Positions 10,943 to 23,599 of a stretch of DNA of 64,000 bases are shown here, piece after piece. The stretch is taken from positions 124,001 through 188,000 of the forward strand of contig VCJN01001646.1 of assembly GCA_006384855.1 (NCBI GenBank). Reading direction: 5' to 3'. A model generated the notes under the pieces. That model saw nothing but the letters and a program-made list of their open reading frames with translations. It had not been told where the DNA came from and made no database searches. Made by a program: the position numbers and the translations under genes. The DNA is from Tetraselmis striata (lineage: Eukaryota; Chlorophyta; Chlorodendrophyceae; Chlorodendrales; Chlorodendraceae). Each line of letters opens with the position of its first letter. Position 1 is the first letter of the stretch.

Positions 10943-12290
10943 CACGCCCCTACACATAAGTTTGGGGTCCCTTTTCGGCAGTCTCAAGACTTCAGAAGTC
11001 TAGGGTACCTGAACGTAGGGCATATGAGATGAAACCCTGGAATCTTAGAGGGTTCTATAAAACCTGCATGACGAGTGGCTCAGACCGAGGCTTAAAGACC
11101 CTTGACTAGGGAATCACGCTGCACTTGGTGCGTGGATGGGCGTCGCCTGCAACTGCACCAAAACCGGGGTCGGTATCACGCACACGCCGACGCGCGTGAA
11201 TAGACAACCAAACGGCGGGATGGCCATGAACGCGTGAGGAAACACATTGGCGAGGGGCTCGGGTGCATTTGGTTGGGGTGCAGCCGTGTGGGCGGCGGCC
11301 AGTACATGTCGCGTTGCGATACTGGCATGGCATCAGTGTCGGCCACGCGCAGCAACACCCCCTTGGCTTTGAAACGCTATAACTTCTCAGGGTTTGCTCA
11401 GAAAAACTTTTTAAAAATAACACGCGATTCCTCGTTCAAAATCTGCGTCGAAAACAATCTTCCAAAATCAAAAATCGAGTTTTTTGGTCCCCGAAAAAAA
11501 ATCCCCAAAGATGATCATCCAAGTTGCCCCTCACTGCCTCATGTGCCCACCCATATCGGGCTCGTGGCTTTGCGCCAAGTGCGTGTCTAAGCCCCATACT
11601 CAGTTGCGCGAGAGAGTTATGTATGTGGATGACCACGGACCACCAACACTTGGCATGTGCCACCTCCTAGCGATACACACATCTTCCAGCCAAAATGCCA
11701 TTTTCCACAGCATTTTTCAAGGAATTTCATATGAATCGCAATCCACGCCCCTACCGCGCCACCCCGCCCACGAAACGGTGCAACTGGCAGTCCACCACGC
11801 GCCCCCATAGTAGAGCATTGCCCTACACCAAGGGGGCCATCGAGCGCCTCTCCTACGTGCGTTCGCCACAGAAACAGCAGCATTTTCACCCCGAAACTGC
11901 TCCCCACAGTGGCCAACTTGTCGTTGGGGTGTCACGTCGTGCCTATAGCGACATGCTTTCAGTGGCCTACACGCACGGTGTGTGCAACTTATGCCAAGGG
12001 CCGTGTCCACCGAGTTTGGTGCGACGAGTGCCGCAATTTCCATAGGTTTGGACGGTTGGCGCAACCCACAACTTTCTGGCGCCAACGCATCATGCACTGA
12101 TTTCGCGTTTTTGAAGGGGCGCCCACAAATGGTCGTGTTGTCGCGCGGGTGGGTATAAAGCGCACAATAGGCGTTCGCCCGAACTATTCCCACTGTAGTT
12201 AGCATGTATGCACATGCAGCCGGCGGTATCCTCGCCCATGCATGCGCTTTGCGATCGAAAATGCAAAACCCGGACTTATGTGGAGGGGTG
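10943..12290. mobile_element. 1.35-kb terminal-inverted-repeat element, copy 2
   Basis: Same unit and orientation as copy 1, offset 1525 bp. Differences spotted are a 3-bp CAG deletion near 11300 and a few substitutions (for example near 11404 and 11789). The near-identity indicates very recent duplication or transposition. The right end GACTTATGTGGAGGGGTGT mirrors the left end. Confidence 0.6.
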
Positions 12291-12900
12291 TACGACTGCT
12301 GCCGCAGCAGCCCATGACGACTGGACTGTGTGGCGTCCCATCGTCGTCGCGCGTCGCATCATCCAGCGCAGCGGCGCGCAGGATCACTGACTGGCGCGAG
12401 TGGAAACCCACCGGTAGTCGCGACTACACGCCTGATCGCCGGCTCGTTCCCCGCTGACGGCTGACAGGAACAGTCGAGGGCGCCGTCCACAACCCCTTCA
12501 GCACCGGCCATTCGCCCTGGCCGCGCCAAATCTATAGCTCCGACCTCGCAACTTTTGCAGCCGCGCAGTGGCGGCAGTTGTATCGTGCAATGTGCGGCTC
12601 GTCGCGCCAGGGCGCCGCCGCCCTCCGCAGGTGCGCGCGCAGGCCCGTGGCTGACAAGACCGCGCGCCTCCCTGCGCTGGCGCCGCGCAGCGTCGTCTTG
12701 CTTGGGTCTACACGAGCCATAGGACAAGTCGGCGCACACGCGGGCTCGCCGCCCCGCCCTCCGATGACGCATGCTTTTCGGCAACGTCGCTCGATCACTG
12801 TAACGGCGCGTCGCGTGCCCAGGACTTTCCGTAACTGGGTTCCCGCCTACGCGATTCGTCGTCGAAAGGCCGTCGTAGAGACGCTGCAAGGGTATCACTG
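12291..12900. other. Upstream region of the release-factor gene with dispersed repeat
   Basis: The only recognisable component is a copy of a roughly 115-bp dispersed repeat at about 12818-12945 (core GTCGTAGAGACGCTGCAAGG), which runs up to the presumed 5' end of the next gene. No promoter element was identified. Confidence 0.4.
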
Positions 12901-13199
12901 GTGCTCTGCCCTGTCCCCAAGGCGGGAAAACAAAAACATGCTCTGAGCGGCTTCTGTCTTGCTGTGCTGGGCCGGGGCAGGGCGCTGGGGGAGCTGGCGC
13001 GGCGCACGCAAGGCAGCGGCAGCGGCAGCGCCAGCGCCAGCGCCAGCGCCAACTGGAGAGCGGCAGGCGAGGCGCCGCTGGGAACCTCCGCTGCGCTCGG
13101 CCCGCCCGCCTTGCGCAGCCTCCACCGCCTGTGCGATGTCGCACTGCGCCCGGTGGCCGGCTCCTTGTGCCCGGGGCCAATCCACGGGCGGGCGCAGCT

Positions 13200-16100
13200 C
13201 CTCACGACGCCCGGTGCGCGCACGCCGCCTCGGCAGACGCTCTCCACCTCGGCCGGCTCGCTCCGCGTGACAGACGCGGTGGTGGAGAAGCTGCGCGGCA
13301 TGAAGGTTGCCCTCTCCACCTCGAGCTCTGCCAGCCATCGCATCTAAACACCAGCCTCTCCGTGAATGGCTGCTTCCAGGGAACATCCATCATCCCCGGT
13401 GCCGCCGGAGCTATAAGAATTCTTTTTATCATAAGCCCTTAATGGGCTTGCATGCAACATCTAGGAAACATCGCTACAGTCCCGCTGATCGTCTGCATTT
13501 GACTTCTAACAGGAAGGGCGAGTTCTTACCTGCAGTGTTGTCATTACCGCGTCGGCACCCGTACATCGCTCACATGACTTTATGGTTTATACGGGCGGGG
13601 GGGTCCCAGCCATCTGCTGCGCTGTCTCTGATGGCCAGCGGCCCTGCCCCTCTGCGTCTGCGGCGGTCCACAGGATCGGCACGCCCAGATCTGCGACCAG
13701 CTGGCGCAGCCGGACTGCTCGCCGCAGGACTTGGCCGCCCTGGGGAAGGAGCTGAGCGGGCTGGAGGCGGTGGTGCAGCTGCATGCGGAGCTGGAGGCGC
13801 TGCGGGAGGAGGTGGTGGCCCCCCTATCCTCCCCCCCAACGCACACGCACTCCACTCCGCCACCACCGACCTTCCTCGCCAGGCTCTCCTCAGCCGCACC
13901 AGTGACGCGCCCATCACCCCGCTGCTAGCTGGAGGGGCTGGCCCAGATGGAGCGCGATGGCGAGGAGGATGCGGAGATCCGGGAGATGGCGGCGTCGGAG
14001 CGGCGCGAGCTCGAGGCGCAGGTGCGCCCTCTCACCCCGGCAGCGCGCCCCATCTGCCTGCCCTACCTCCCCTCTGGGCCAGTGCACGCCGCCTGCCGAG
14101 CGGCTGAGGCAAGTGCCGGGGATTGGGCGGCATGGCGGCCGCAGTTGGGGGAGGTGGAGGGCAGCATCGTGCTGGAGCTGCTCCCCAAGGATAAGGACGA
14201 CGCGAAGAACGTCATCCTGGAGGTGCGCCCGCCGCCCGGGTGGCTGCACCACCAGGAGGTCCAAGCGCAGGCACGGACACGCTGGGGTGGGGGCGGGGCG
14301 GGCGAAGGCGGCTCATCATGCCCCCCATGCCACATGCATGGCGCTCTATGTGTTGGCAGGTGCGGGCGGGCACGGGCGGCGACGAGGCGGGCCTCTTTGC
14401 CGCGGACCTGTACAGCATGTACAAGAAGTACGCGGGCACGCAGGGCTGGCGCTTTGAGGTGGGTCCGCGCCGGAATGGATAGCGGACGAGTGGGTGTGGG
14501 GGGCGGGGGGGGGGGGGGTCATCCATCTCCCCCCCACCCCCACCCCCACCCCCACCCCCCATCCCCCATCCCCCATCCGTTTCCATCACCAGCACCAAAA
14601 CCACCACTCGCCATGCCCCATCCCCCCCCCCCCCCCCCCCCCCCCCCAACCGCTGGTCGAGGCGCTGATGGCTGCCAGCCGCTGCCCGTGGCCGGAAGGA
14701 CCTGGACGTGACCAGGATCGGGGACGGCAGCACCAACGGCATCAAGAGCGCCAGCGCCTCGCTGTCTGGTGCGCCCACCCCACTGAGCGCGCCCCCTTGC
14801 GCTTCCGCTCCGAGGAATGCGGGGGAAAATGGCATGGCGGACCGGAATCAGGGATGGGAGACATGGCAGCTCCTCTCCCCCCCCCCCCCCCCCCCACACA
14901 CACACGCGCGCACACGCGCCTGTTGCATCGCGCTCACATCCGCCTGGGTGCCCTAGGCGGCAGCGTATACAGCCACCTGAAGTGGGAGAACGGCGTCCAC
15001 CGGGTGCAGCGCGTGCCCACCACCGACACGGCGGGCCGCATCCACACGTCCACCGCCACGGTGGTTGTCATGCCGGAAGCGGACGAGGTGAGGGCGGGCC
15101 AGTGGCGCCAACGCCCGGCGAGGGTCCCTGCAGACAGTTGACGCCTGTGGGCAGTGATGAATCGCCACTTGCAGAGCCGCCCCGCAATGATACGGCACGA
15201 CATACTGTTGGGGGTGCCTTTCTCATTTTCCTCACATGCTCGTTATTCGATATTCGTTTGGCTTGAGGGTAAGAGGCGGGCGCTTGCGTACGAGTGCTTG
15301 TAAGCGCGCCGTCACTAGTCACAGCAGCAGGAGCAGCCACGCCGACATGACACCGCAGCCGTCTTGCTGCTCCGCCAGGTGGACGTGCAGCTGAACGAGT
15401 CGGAGATACGGGTGGACGTCTTCCGCGCCTCGGGCGCGGGCGGGCAGCACGTCAACACCACCGAGTCGGCGGTTCGCATGACGCACCTGCCGACCGGCAT
15501 CACCGTCTCCATGCAGGTAAGAACCCCCCTCCCCTTCTTCTCTTCTACCAAACTTTCTACAATCGGCATGTTCGTGCTGCAGCTAGCAGGCCCGGTGTGC
15601 TCCTGCCATTTGCCGCATGCGACCAAGCTGGTCCATTCCCCACCAGCCAGTTACCCCCATTTGCTAGCGGCCCAAGCTCCGTGGCTCCTGACAAACAGGA
15701 ACGGGCCCGCGGTGCCGGCCTCGCTGAGATGCCCGACCACCTACACCGCAGGATGAGCGCTCGCAGCACAGGAACCGCGCCAAGGCGCTGACGGTGCTGC
15801 GGGCGCGCGTGTACGACGCTGAAAGGTACTGCGGCGGTGCGTGTCGAGGGGCGGGGTGCCCGTGGGTGTGTGTCGACAGCCGCCTCGAATGGCTTGTTGG
15901 TGCCCATCGTTCACGAGATGCCAACGTTCGATTATTTGGCCGGGTTGGACACAGTTCACATTAGGCACCCGGCTGACAACCGCGTGCTGACGGCGCTGCC
16001 AACAGAGCCAAGGCGCAGGAGGCGCTGCAGGAGCGCCGCAGCACCGCCGGCACGGGCGACCGCAGCGAGCGGATACGCACCTACAACTTCAAGGAGGTGC

Positions 16101-17798
16101 GCGGGGCGCGGCCGTACCCACGCTGCCCTTGGCGGCATTTATTGCCGACAGCGTTTATTGCAGTCTAACAGCACACCGCGATTGCGATTTCAGGCCCGTA
16201 GTGAAACAGTATTGCATTGCGACACTTCACAGGCAGGATCGTTATATTTTCGTGGTGTATTATGTTGAAAGCGAATACTGTAGTTTATCCCTCTCCTAAA
16301 TGGGGGTCAAGAACGGCAACACTGCGCGAACCCGGAGAGTGCACGCTGCGGTGTGCTGTCGTGCATGAACCCTTGGTGTGCGCCATGTCATCAAGGAGAT
16401 AACGCCTGCTTGGGTTGCCACCGGGGGTGTCGAACTGTATCCTGCGCGCTTGTGAGGTTGACAATGCGCGCACCATCGGGGTAGACCGGGGGGGGGGGGG
16501 GGGGGGGGGGGGTCCATCCCGCCGCGGCTGTCTGACGGCTGATGCCTGCAATCGTGCGTCGTTGGGGCAGGGCCGTATCACGGATCACCGCGTCGCCATG
16601 ACCGAGCACGGCATGGATGCCATGCTGGCGGGGCAGCTGCTGCCGCACTTCATCGAGGTCCGCCTGACAGCCCCCCCCCCCCCCCCCCTCTCCCCCCCTC
16701 CCCCCCCCCGGGGGCCGGTCGCCCCTTTCTCCCCTCTCTTTATTTCCCCACGATGGACGAATGACGAGGGCATCCCATGGTGGAATGGAGGACTCCAAGC
16801 ATGCTGTTTGTGTTGCGGCACGGCGCTGCCACATACCAATGTTGCAACGGCCGGCGAGCAGGACGAGGCACCTTTCTGCTGCTGCATGGTCAGCGAACAC
16901 TTCCGGGCTCACCGGTACCCGCGTTGCTGCGAACCGCGCTAGTGTCCGAGAGAGAGAGAGAGAGAGAGAGAGGACGCATACGAGTGTCGCAGCTCCTGCG
17001 ATGAGGACTCTGGTGGATGTGAGCCTCAAATCGGGTCTGCACGCGGCCTCGGGCGCCGACGCACCTGCAGGAACCCTCATTGAGATGAGCGTCCAACTGG
17101 GCTTGGATGCAACCTATGACCACACGCGCTCCACGGGCGCCCGGTACTATTAGCACAGCGAATATGAATCTACATGACCCGCCTGTCAGAGGTCAAATAT
17201 ATACAAAACTATGGCAACTGTTCTTACAGGTCGCATGGCAGCCCCAATCTGAGGCTTATTGTAAGGGCTCTCATGGGCGAGTTGGCAACCCTGGTTCCGC
17301 CATCATTTCGTCTTCACTTCAGGGGGGGGGGGGGGGGGGGGTAAAGCTGGTCCTTCAGCACAGTGTGCTCATTCCCGCAGCGGCACGAACATTCCAACAT
17401 TCGCTATGGCTTCGTCTACTATATCTCACGTCTGCTGATAGGCAGGGCGGGTGCTCATTCACTGCGTTCCTGCCATCACTGCGTTAGCTTGCATGCTTGG
17501 CAATCGTTATTCGGCGGGTAGTGCAGATTGCGGGTGGAGGCGAGCAACCGACCTTTAAGCAAACCCGCCGTATATAATACCCTATATGAGCCAATATACA
17601 AGATGCATACGATCTAACATCCTCAATATATGATCCAATGTTATTGAGGATCAAAGGACGGGCGGCGCTGCCGGCTGTACTCCCCCCCCCCGCCCCCCCC
17701 GCCCTTCTCACCCCTTCAAATCCTCCCTCCCCCACCAGGCGCTGCAGCTGCAGGAGCGCATGGATCTGCTGGAGACCATGGAGGAGACGGCTCCCTAG
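13200..17798 (+). CDS. prfA: Organellar (probably plastid) peptide chain release factor 1
   Basis: Class I release factor reading UAA/UAG stop codons in organellar ribosomes and triggering peptidyl-tRNA hydrolysis. Proposed exons: first exon ending 13305, then 13674-13811, 13929-14021, 14145-14222, 14360-14458, 14699-14768, 14957-15087, 15379-15516, 15752-15825, 16006-16096, 16571-16657 and 17739-17798 (stop TAG). All phases join. Visible landmarks are the N-terminal helical region, [37 protein letters not shown], the RF1-type P-x-T tripeptide as VPTT before GRIHTS, the catalytic GGQ in [14 protein letters not shown], and the C-terminal TDHRV. P-x-T rather than SPF separates RF1 from RF2. The first exon is open in frame back beyond 12901 without an ATG, so the transit peptide start is unresolved and an upstream exon is possible; I set the start arbitrarily within the open part. 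Introns contain long poly-C/poly-G tracts and MITE-like sequences. Plastid versus mitochondrial location cannot be settled. Confidence 0.88.
13430..13565 (+). mobile_element. Intronic MITE-like unit (3' part) in release-factor intron 1
   Basis: Contains GGGCTTGCATGCAACATCTA and ACAGGAAGGGCGAGTTCTTA, and ends CGCGTCGGCACCCGTAC, the right inverted end of the family. More fragments lie in the last intron at about 17052-17150 and 17262-17480, there partly in inverse orientation. Confidence 0.55.
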
Positions 17799-18816
17799 TC
17801 TGAGGCGGCGGCGGTGTGGAGCCGTGCGTGACGCCCGGGCACAGGGAAGCCCGGGGACCCTGCTGTTGAGGGCGCGGGGGCCGCCGGAGAGATACAAGGC
17901 TAAACCTAACAGGAGAATTTGGCTGAATTTCTGGCGCGCTCATGACTCGAGGAGAATTCGGCCGAACTAGGGCCGAAATTCATTCCAGATTCTGGCATGC
18001 GGAAGACGCCCCCTTCCCCTTTTAACCGGCACATTTGCGGCAGCGAGAGGACTGCCACAAAGACAGCCGGGTTCTGTGTGATGTCAGACCGGATTCGAGT
18101 CATTTTCCAGCGGGCTGCAGTGAGAGGTGGTGGTGGGTCTTAGGCTGTATGCGGATGCCGCGGGATGTGGGTGGAAATGCGCGCAGGACAGGTGCCACGG
18201 GCCCAATGCAAGTGAGGGTCTGTGAAGCTGCGCTTGGTGCGCAGGGCAGAAGAGCACAGGCAACCAAGTTGACTCTCTCCCCCCTCCTGGCCTGTAATCA
18301 GTGAACCGTAGTCATAGCCCACTCCCCCCCCCCCCCCCTGGCCGATGTCAGTGGGTCGTAGTCATGCCATGCAAGTTCTAGGTGGCATGCATATTGATCA
18401 GGTCGGTCCGTGCAGAGTTCCGTCAGAGACGGGATTTAGGGGGCGGGGACATAAGAGGCGGAAGATTGATGTTGTGCGCAGGTTGAACGACGAGTTGATG
18501 TTGTGGTAACGGCGCGATCCGGGCGAGATTGCGGAGGGAGGGGGGGTATCCAGCACAATGCCAGTTGGGTTGGCGAGGCAGATTGTAGATTCTAGTTGAC
18601 ACAGTTCCCGGGATATCTTTATTCACATTGTTCATTGCTATGTAGGTACAATTCGACGGGCTACTGCTAGGGAGGGTGCCAGCGTGGCGCTTTTTATCTA
18701 TCGGCTACTTCTATGATACAAACAGGGAGGGGCCAACCCATATCTACAGGCACATCTAGCTGCGCAGCAAGATCCACCGAGGTAACATGTCGGTTCCAGG
18801 CAGTGGTCCTGGGGAC
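17799..18816. other. Intergenic region between release factor and minus-strand gene
   Basis: Holds the release-factor 3' region and the presumed 3' UTR of the minus-strand gene. A short poly-C run is at about 18325-18339. I see no additional gene. Confidence 0.5.
18293..18297 (+). terminator. Candidate TGTAA poly(A) signal of the release-factor gene
   Basis: First clear TGTAA downstream of the TAG at 17796-17798, about 495 nt away. Confidence 0.35.
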
Positions 18817-19360
18817 CTACTGGCTGAGAGCGACCTCGCAGGGCTGCGGCTGCGCGGGTGAGGGCGGCTTGCTGAGGGTGGCGCGCCGGGCGCCGGGCAG
18901 ACGGAACGAGGACAGGCCCAGCGGGGCGATGCGGCCCGCGAGGCGCAGGGCATCGCTGCCAATGATGCGGCCGCGGCCGTACACCGCCGCAGCGCCGCGG
19001 GAAGCTGTGCCGGCGGAGGAGAGCACCGACAGCGTGGCGGTGGCGGTGCTGCTGCCGGTGGCGGCGCCCAGGCGCATGAAGCTGGCCACCGACGCGAGGC
19101 CGCCGCCCAGGCGGGCGCCCAGGCGCACGGTGTGCCGCACCACGGGCGCCTCGCTCATGCAGGCCGCCATGTTGGCCATCGCGGCGGCGGCGGCGCTGCC
19201 GGCTGGCTTGGCCACCCACGGCTGCGCGGGTGCCACACGCGACAGGCCCGCGTGCCCCGTCAGCAGTGCGGCGGCGGCCAGCGTCGCGTGCCCTGCAGCC
19301 TGCATGCCGCGGCAATCCGGGGCTCAGTGTAAGCGTCACCAACAGCGGTTCGGTGGTGGT

Positions 19361-19395
<35 letters not shown>

Positions 19396-20480
19396 CGGGG
19401 GGGGATGCCCAATCTGCCGAATACTGAATGGATTGTGGCACATCTGATTGCAAGTATGATAATGCCCATGCAATGCATACTTATAAATGAATGCTAGCTG
19501 CCATCGATCGGTAATTATAAAATCACATAAATAGCACGAAATGAGAGCCCACCATGGAGACTTGACATCAGTGAACATCAATGCATGGACACTACAGCTG
19601 CTTTCAGGTTTCCAACAGTATCAGCTGTAATCATAAGTCGTGGAGTTACTTGCGAAGATTTTTTTCCAATTCTCTTATGGGGATGGTAACATGAAAGGCT
19701 GAAGGGGGGGGGGGGGGGGGGGGGGGGGGGTCATCACCTGCACAGCTGGCCAATGGCGCACGTCGGTGAGGTTGGTGGCCAGGCGCAGCAAGTGGTCGCC
19801 CCAGCTAAGCGGCGCGTCGCCGCGGGCCAGCGTGAGGCTGTGCCTGGTCATGGAGCTGGAGGCGGCGGCGGTCCCGGTCGCGTAGGCCACCAGGTTGTTG
19901 ACGTAGTGCCGGCAGTCGTTGTCGTTCAGGCGGTAGCAGTCGTCCTGTACGCCGTTGTAGTCCCGGATCTCGCGCAGCGTGAGCGCAGTGCGCCCCACGT
20001 ACAACGACTCCGGCGGCAGCTCCGTCAGCACCTCCTCCCGGATCTCGCCGGCCGTACCTCGCGGCGCCCGCACCGGCGCGGCCTCCTCGCCACCCCGCTG
20101 TGCGCCGCCCAGCCACAGGCCCGGGCGGAGCCAGGCGAAGCCAGCGGCCGGGGCTGAGGGCAGGTCGAGCGCGATGTCACCGCCCAGTGGGCCGAAGTCG
20201 AAGGCATGCAGCGAGCCGTCCGGCGTGCGGAAGGCTGTTATCTGGTGTCGGTGGCATAGGGCAGGAGGGCGTCAGCGCGAGTCGATGGTGCAAAGGTAAC
20301 GGCGCAAGCCGGTACACGCACCGGTGCTGGTGCTCGTACGAGCGGGCGCACAGCCTGCTGCCGATGAGCGGTAGCACGACTAACGCGGACGACGCCGTCG
20401 TCCGCGCGCGACTCGGCTGTCGTCGAGATGTGAGGGGTATGGTTGCACGGGTAGAGTCGGGATCGTCGAGATCGTCAGGA

Positions 20481-20514
<34 letters not shown>

Positions 20515-21234
20515 CATCCCCAGCGGATAGAAATGGATATGAGTGACCGCTTTATTGCGTACCTGTAAATATCACTCTTTCAAACCCGAATGACTCTACG
20601 ATAAAACCGGGCGGGATGAGATGGCGCTAACAGTCGGATGGACATCATTCATCGAATGGCCGGCAGAACGATACACGGACGCATACCGGTACGAGCCGGC
20701 GAGACAGGGTGGGGTGGATGAGGGAGGATTTCGTAGCTCGCAAACTGACACACGCACCCACTAGGGGGAGCGTGTCTGTGAGGCCAGCCAAAGGTGCGTC
20801 ACACAGCTGCGGCTGCCGTCAAAATAATCACCACAACACAATTTCCGACGACACAACTTCCTCGGACTCAAATGCGCAAATTGCGTTGTTTCAAAACCCG
20901 CAAACTACGGATGCGCGGGAGAAAATGGACCACAGCTGTCGGATGAATTACGGGGTAGCGCTGCTTGTATGTGGTGGGGGGGCAGGTGGGGTCGGGGGCG
21001 CACAAAGTGGCAGACGCCCAGCTGGGTGAGCGTTCCTTTGGCGCCAGCCGGGAGTCCGTTCCAAAGCGGGCCACCAAACTCGGAAAAGGGGCGGCACATG
21101 ACGTACACGTCCAGGCCAGCTTCCAGGCCACCGTCCGAGACCGCGCCGCGCAGCAGCGCCGGGGTGGAAGCGCACCGGCGCAGCATCACGCCTGTTGACC
21201 CATGCTCCTTGCCGCTGGGGAGGGCCACGACCAT
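18817..21234 (-). CDS. Putative papain-fold (LRAT/PPPDE-like) protein
   Basis: Three exons on the minus strand: 21004-21234 (ATG at 21232-21234), 19738-20241 and 18817-19299 (stop TAG). Phases are all 0 and the product is 405 aa. Exon 1 ends TQLGVCHF and exon 2 continues ITAFRTPDGSLHAFDFGPLG. Further on is a DCYRLNDNDCRHYVNNL segment. A His at the start of a beta-hairpin carrying an 'RTPDG...FDFGP' stretch, with a later N-D/N-C-R-H-Y motif, is the arrangement seen in LRAT/PPPDE-type papain-like folds, where His and Cys form the active site. That is inference from pattern and no close family name is recalled with certainty. Exon 3 is Ala/Gly-rich and may hold membrane-associated helices. Both introns contain long sense-strand poly-C. 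The function is unknown. Confidence 0.6.
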
Positions 21235-23030
21235 TGCGCAAGCCAACGTAGGGACGGCCGGCTTGTGGCGGGGAGGATTGAAAAGGCAGAGGCGCGCGAC
21301 GCAGATCAGTGGTGCCGCCGGGCGAAGCGCAGATACAGCGCAATATACTGTGCTGCGACAGCTCTGAGTTGGGGGCGCGGGTTTCGGAGGCCGTTGACTA
21401 CAGGTACCTGGCAGATCCCCAACCACCGCAGGCACCGCAGGCGGGTGCAGGCCAGTGCGGTGTCGTAGCGTCTAGTCGGGCCACGGGCGGCTGACCGGGT
21501 GCCTGCGGCTGTATACGAGTAGCGTCGAGACCGGCCGACAGGCTGGCTGCAGACGAGTATCGGTTCGACTCTACAGGACCAGGTGCTGTTGTGCGCGGAC
21601 TTTCCAGCCTGTCGTCGGCGGCGGTGGCAGCTGGCTAGCCTCAAGCAATGAAATCAAGCTGGCGCTGGCGGGCGCCCCCCGATGTTGTTCCGCTGCTGCG
21701 TTGTGATGCTTCCGGAATATTCCCCTAGGCCACATACGCAATTACCGAGTATTCTAGTATTTTGGTATTTTGGTATTTGAGGCCAAAAAAATACCGATGA
21801 AATACCAAAATACTCATTACCCCGCCTTAATTAACGAAGACAACTATTGGCAGCACAATATTTCAGTATTTCTTGCTGCTTTTGTTTTTCCCGCCCCCCC
21901 GGAAAGGACTGGCAACTTGCAGTGAAACCCTTGCAGCGTCTCTACCAGGGTTGGGCTTAACACACTGAAGTAAAGCCATTTACGTTAGGTTAGAAGTCAT
22001 TTTTGTTTTGTTAAGTCGCTCCCGAAAAACGATTTAACTTGGGGTCGACTGAGGTGCTCAAATAGTAGTAAATTAAATAATCCGCAAAACCAAGCAATAA
22101 CACAGCCACTTGTTGTGGCGAGCCTCACGGCAGTAGGGCAGGACAAGCAGCAAGGCTTAAGCATGCCAACAACCTAGTTCATTTCACTAGCCACGGAGTC
22201 GACCAACGACACCGAGTCGTCAGAATGATATATGTCTTGGTCCGCAGCGGGCCTACTGCGCGACGCCCCCGCCGCCTGTATGTCGCGTTATGGCATCCAG
22301 AACCTCAGAAATTGGACTGTTGCCTAGCTTTGGGATGCACTTCTCATACAATAGCTTGCCATGAACACCAGTCAAACATTTGGCGAGCTCTTCGCGCTGG
22401 TTATTAACATTCATCTGTTGAGTTTATGTTCCGCTTAGTCTGGGACGTTGTGAGGTTTAGGCAAGAGGTAGGCGCTTTAGCATATAGGCACGGAAAATGC
22501 AGTAAATTAATTGTTACATTGCACCGGGGTGTACACAGCTTTGCACAACTATCGGCTTGGCAGTCGTTCGCATGCATGCATTAGGCTTGGATATGCAATA
22601 TAGGCTTGGAGTGATCAGGGATTCATCGGGACGTACTGGTTGACGAGGGCATGACGTGTGGCAAGCACGCGGCATATGTGTGTGGCCGGATCAACGGCTT
22701 AGTTGCATGTGTAGTTGCGTTAGTATAAGGAAGTGGGTGGTATGATTATAACTGTATAGGTGTGCGGGTATAGGTATGCATGCAGTAGGGTTATGGTGGC
22801 AACCCTAACATGCGTTGAGAATGCCGCTCGGCGTCACGCACGGCATTCAGCATAATATAGTCGCTTCCCTCGTGGATGCCGGTAGCCAGCATCGGCGATG
22901 CGCGCGGCGACCCAGCCGCGCTCGTGTCGCGGGCGCCAACGAGCGCCGACTAGCGCTATTGTGGACCAGTACGGGTACTCGTACTCGCGATGCTTCAACT
23001 AACTACCAACGAATACGAGCCGGATACATA
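21235..23030. other. Intergenic region with AT-rich dispersed repeats
   Basis: About 21720-21860 holds a GTATTTTGGTATTT-rich repeat that recurs inverted at about 31640-31880. About 21893-21955 is a minus-oriented fragment of the 115-bp dispersed repeat, followed by CCAGGGTTGGGCTTA, which also occurs inverted at about 29508-29522. The 22000-23000 stretch is AT-richer than its surroundings and has no supported gene. Confidence 0.5.
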
Positions 23031-23222
23031 TGGGAAAAGGGCAATATTATAGCGTAAACGGTGCAGGCCACTATACTTCACTTGTGACTCACTGAAAATG
23101 GGACAATTTACTAGCTCGCGCGCCAAACAATGTACCACAGACATATATATACAGCGAAAAGTACTGTATACTCGCCGTCGCCGCCGCCATCCCTTATCCC
23201 GCCCACTCGAGTGGAGGGGGGC
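23031..23222 (+). repeat. About 190-bp inverted repeat, left arm
   Basis: Begins GAAAAGGGCAATATTATAGCG and ends in CCCACTCGAGTGGAGG. It matches the reverse complement of 28752-28944 with few differences. A partial third copy is at about 28640-28722. Together the arms bracket the tandem exon-like array. Confidence 0.7.
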
Positions 23223-23599
23223 TGCGCAGTACTACTAGTCGCTACTGGTATGCCTTTCCACCACCGCCAAGGCTGCCCAGAACCCAAACCGGGCCGTCGC
23301 AGACAGTTAGCGACTATTCATAGGAAAGGATCCCACGCGACACAGGCATGCATGGTCTTAACTTACACAAAATGGCGCGAACGCCCGGATCCGTGACATG
23401 AATGGACTCCGCCTACCTTCGGCGTAGGTCTGCACGGCTGGTGAGTAGGCATGCTACCGCCTCTTACGTCCCTGCGTCCCTGTGCCTTACTTGCCTTGCA
23501 TTCCCTGCCATGTCGCGAGACTTGCAGCTCACGCTATCGGTTACTAGTACTGCCATGCAGGTTGGGGTAGGTCCCATCGCGATGGAGGTGCCTAGCACC

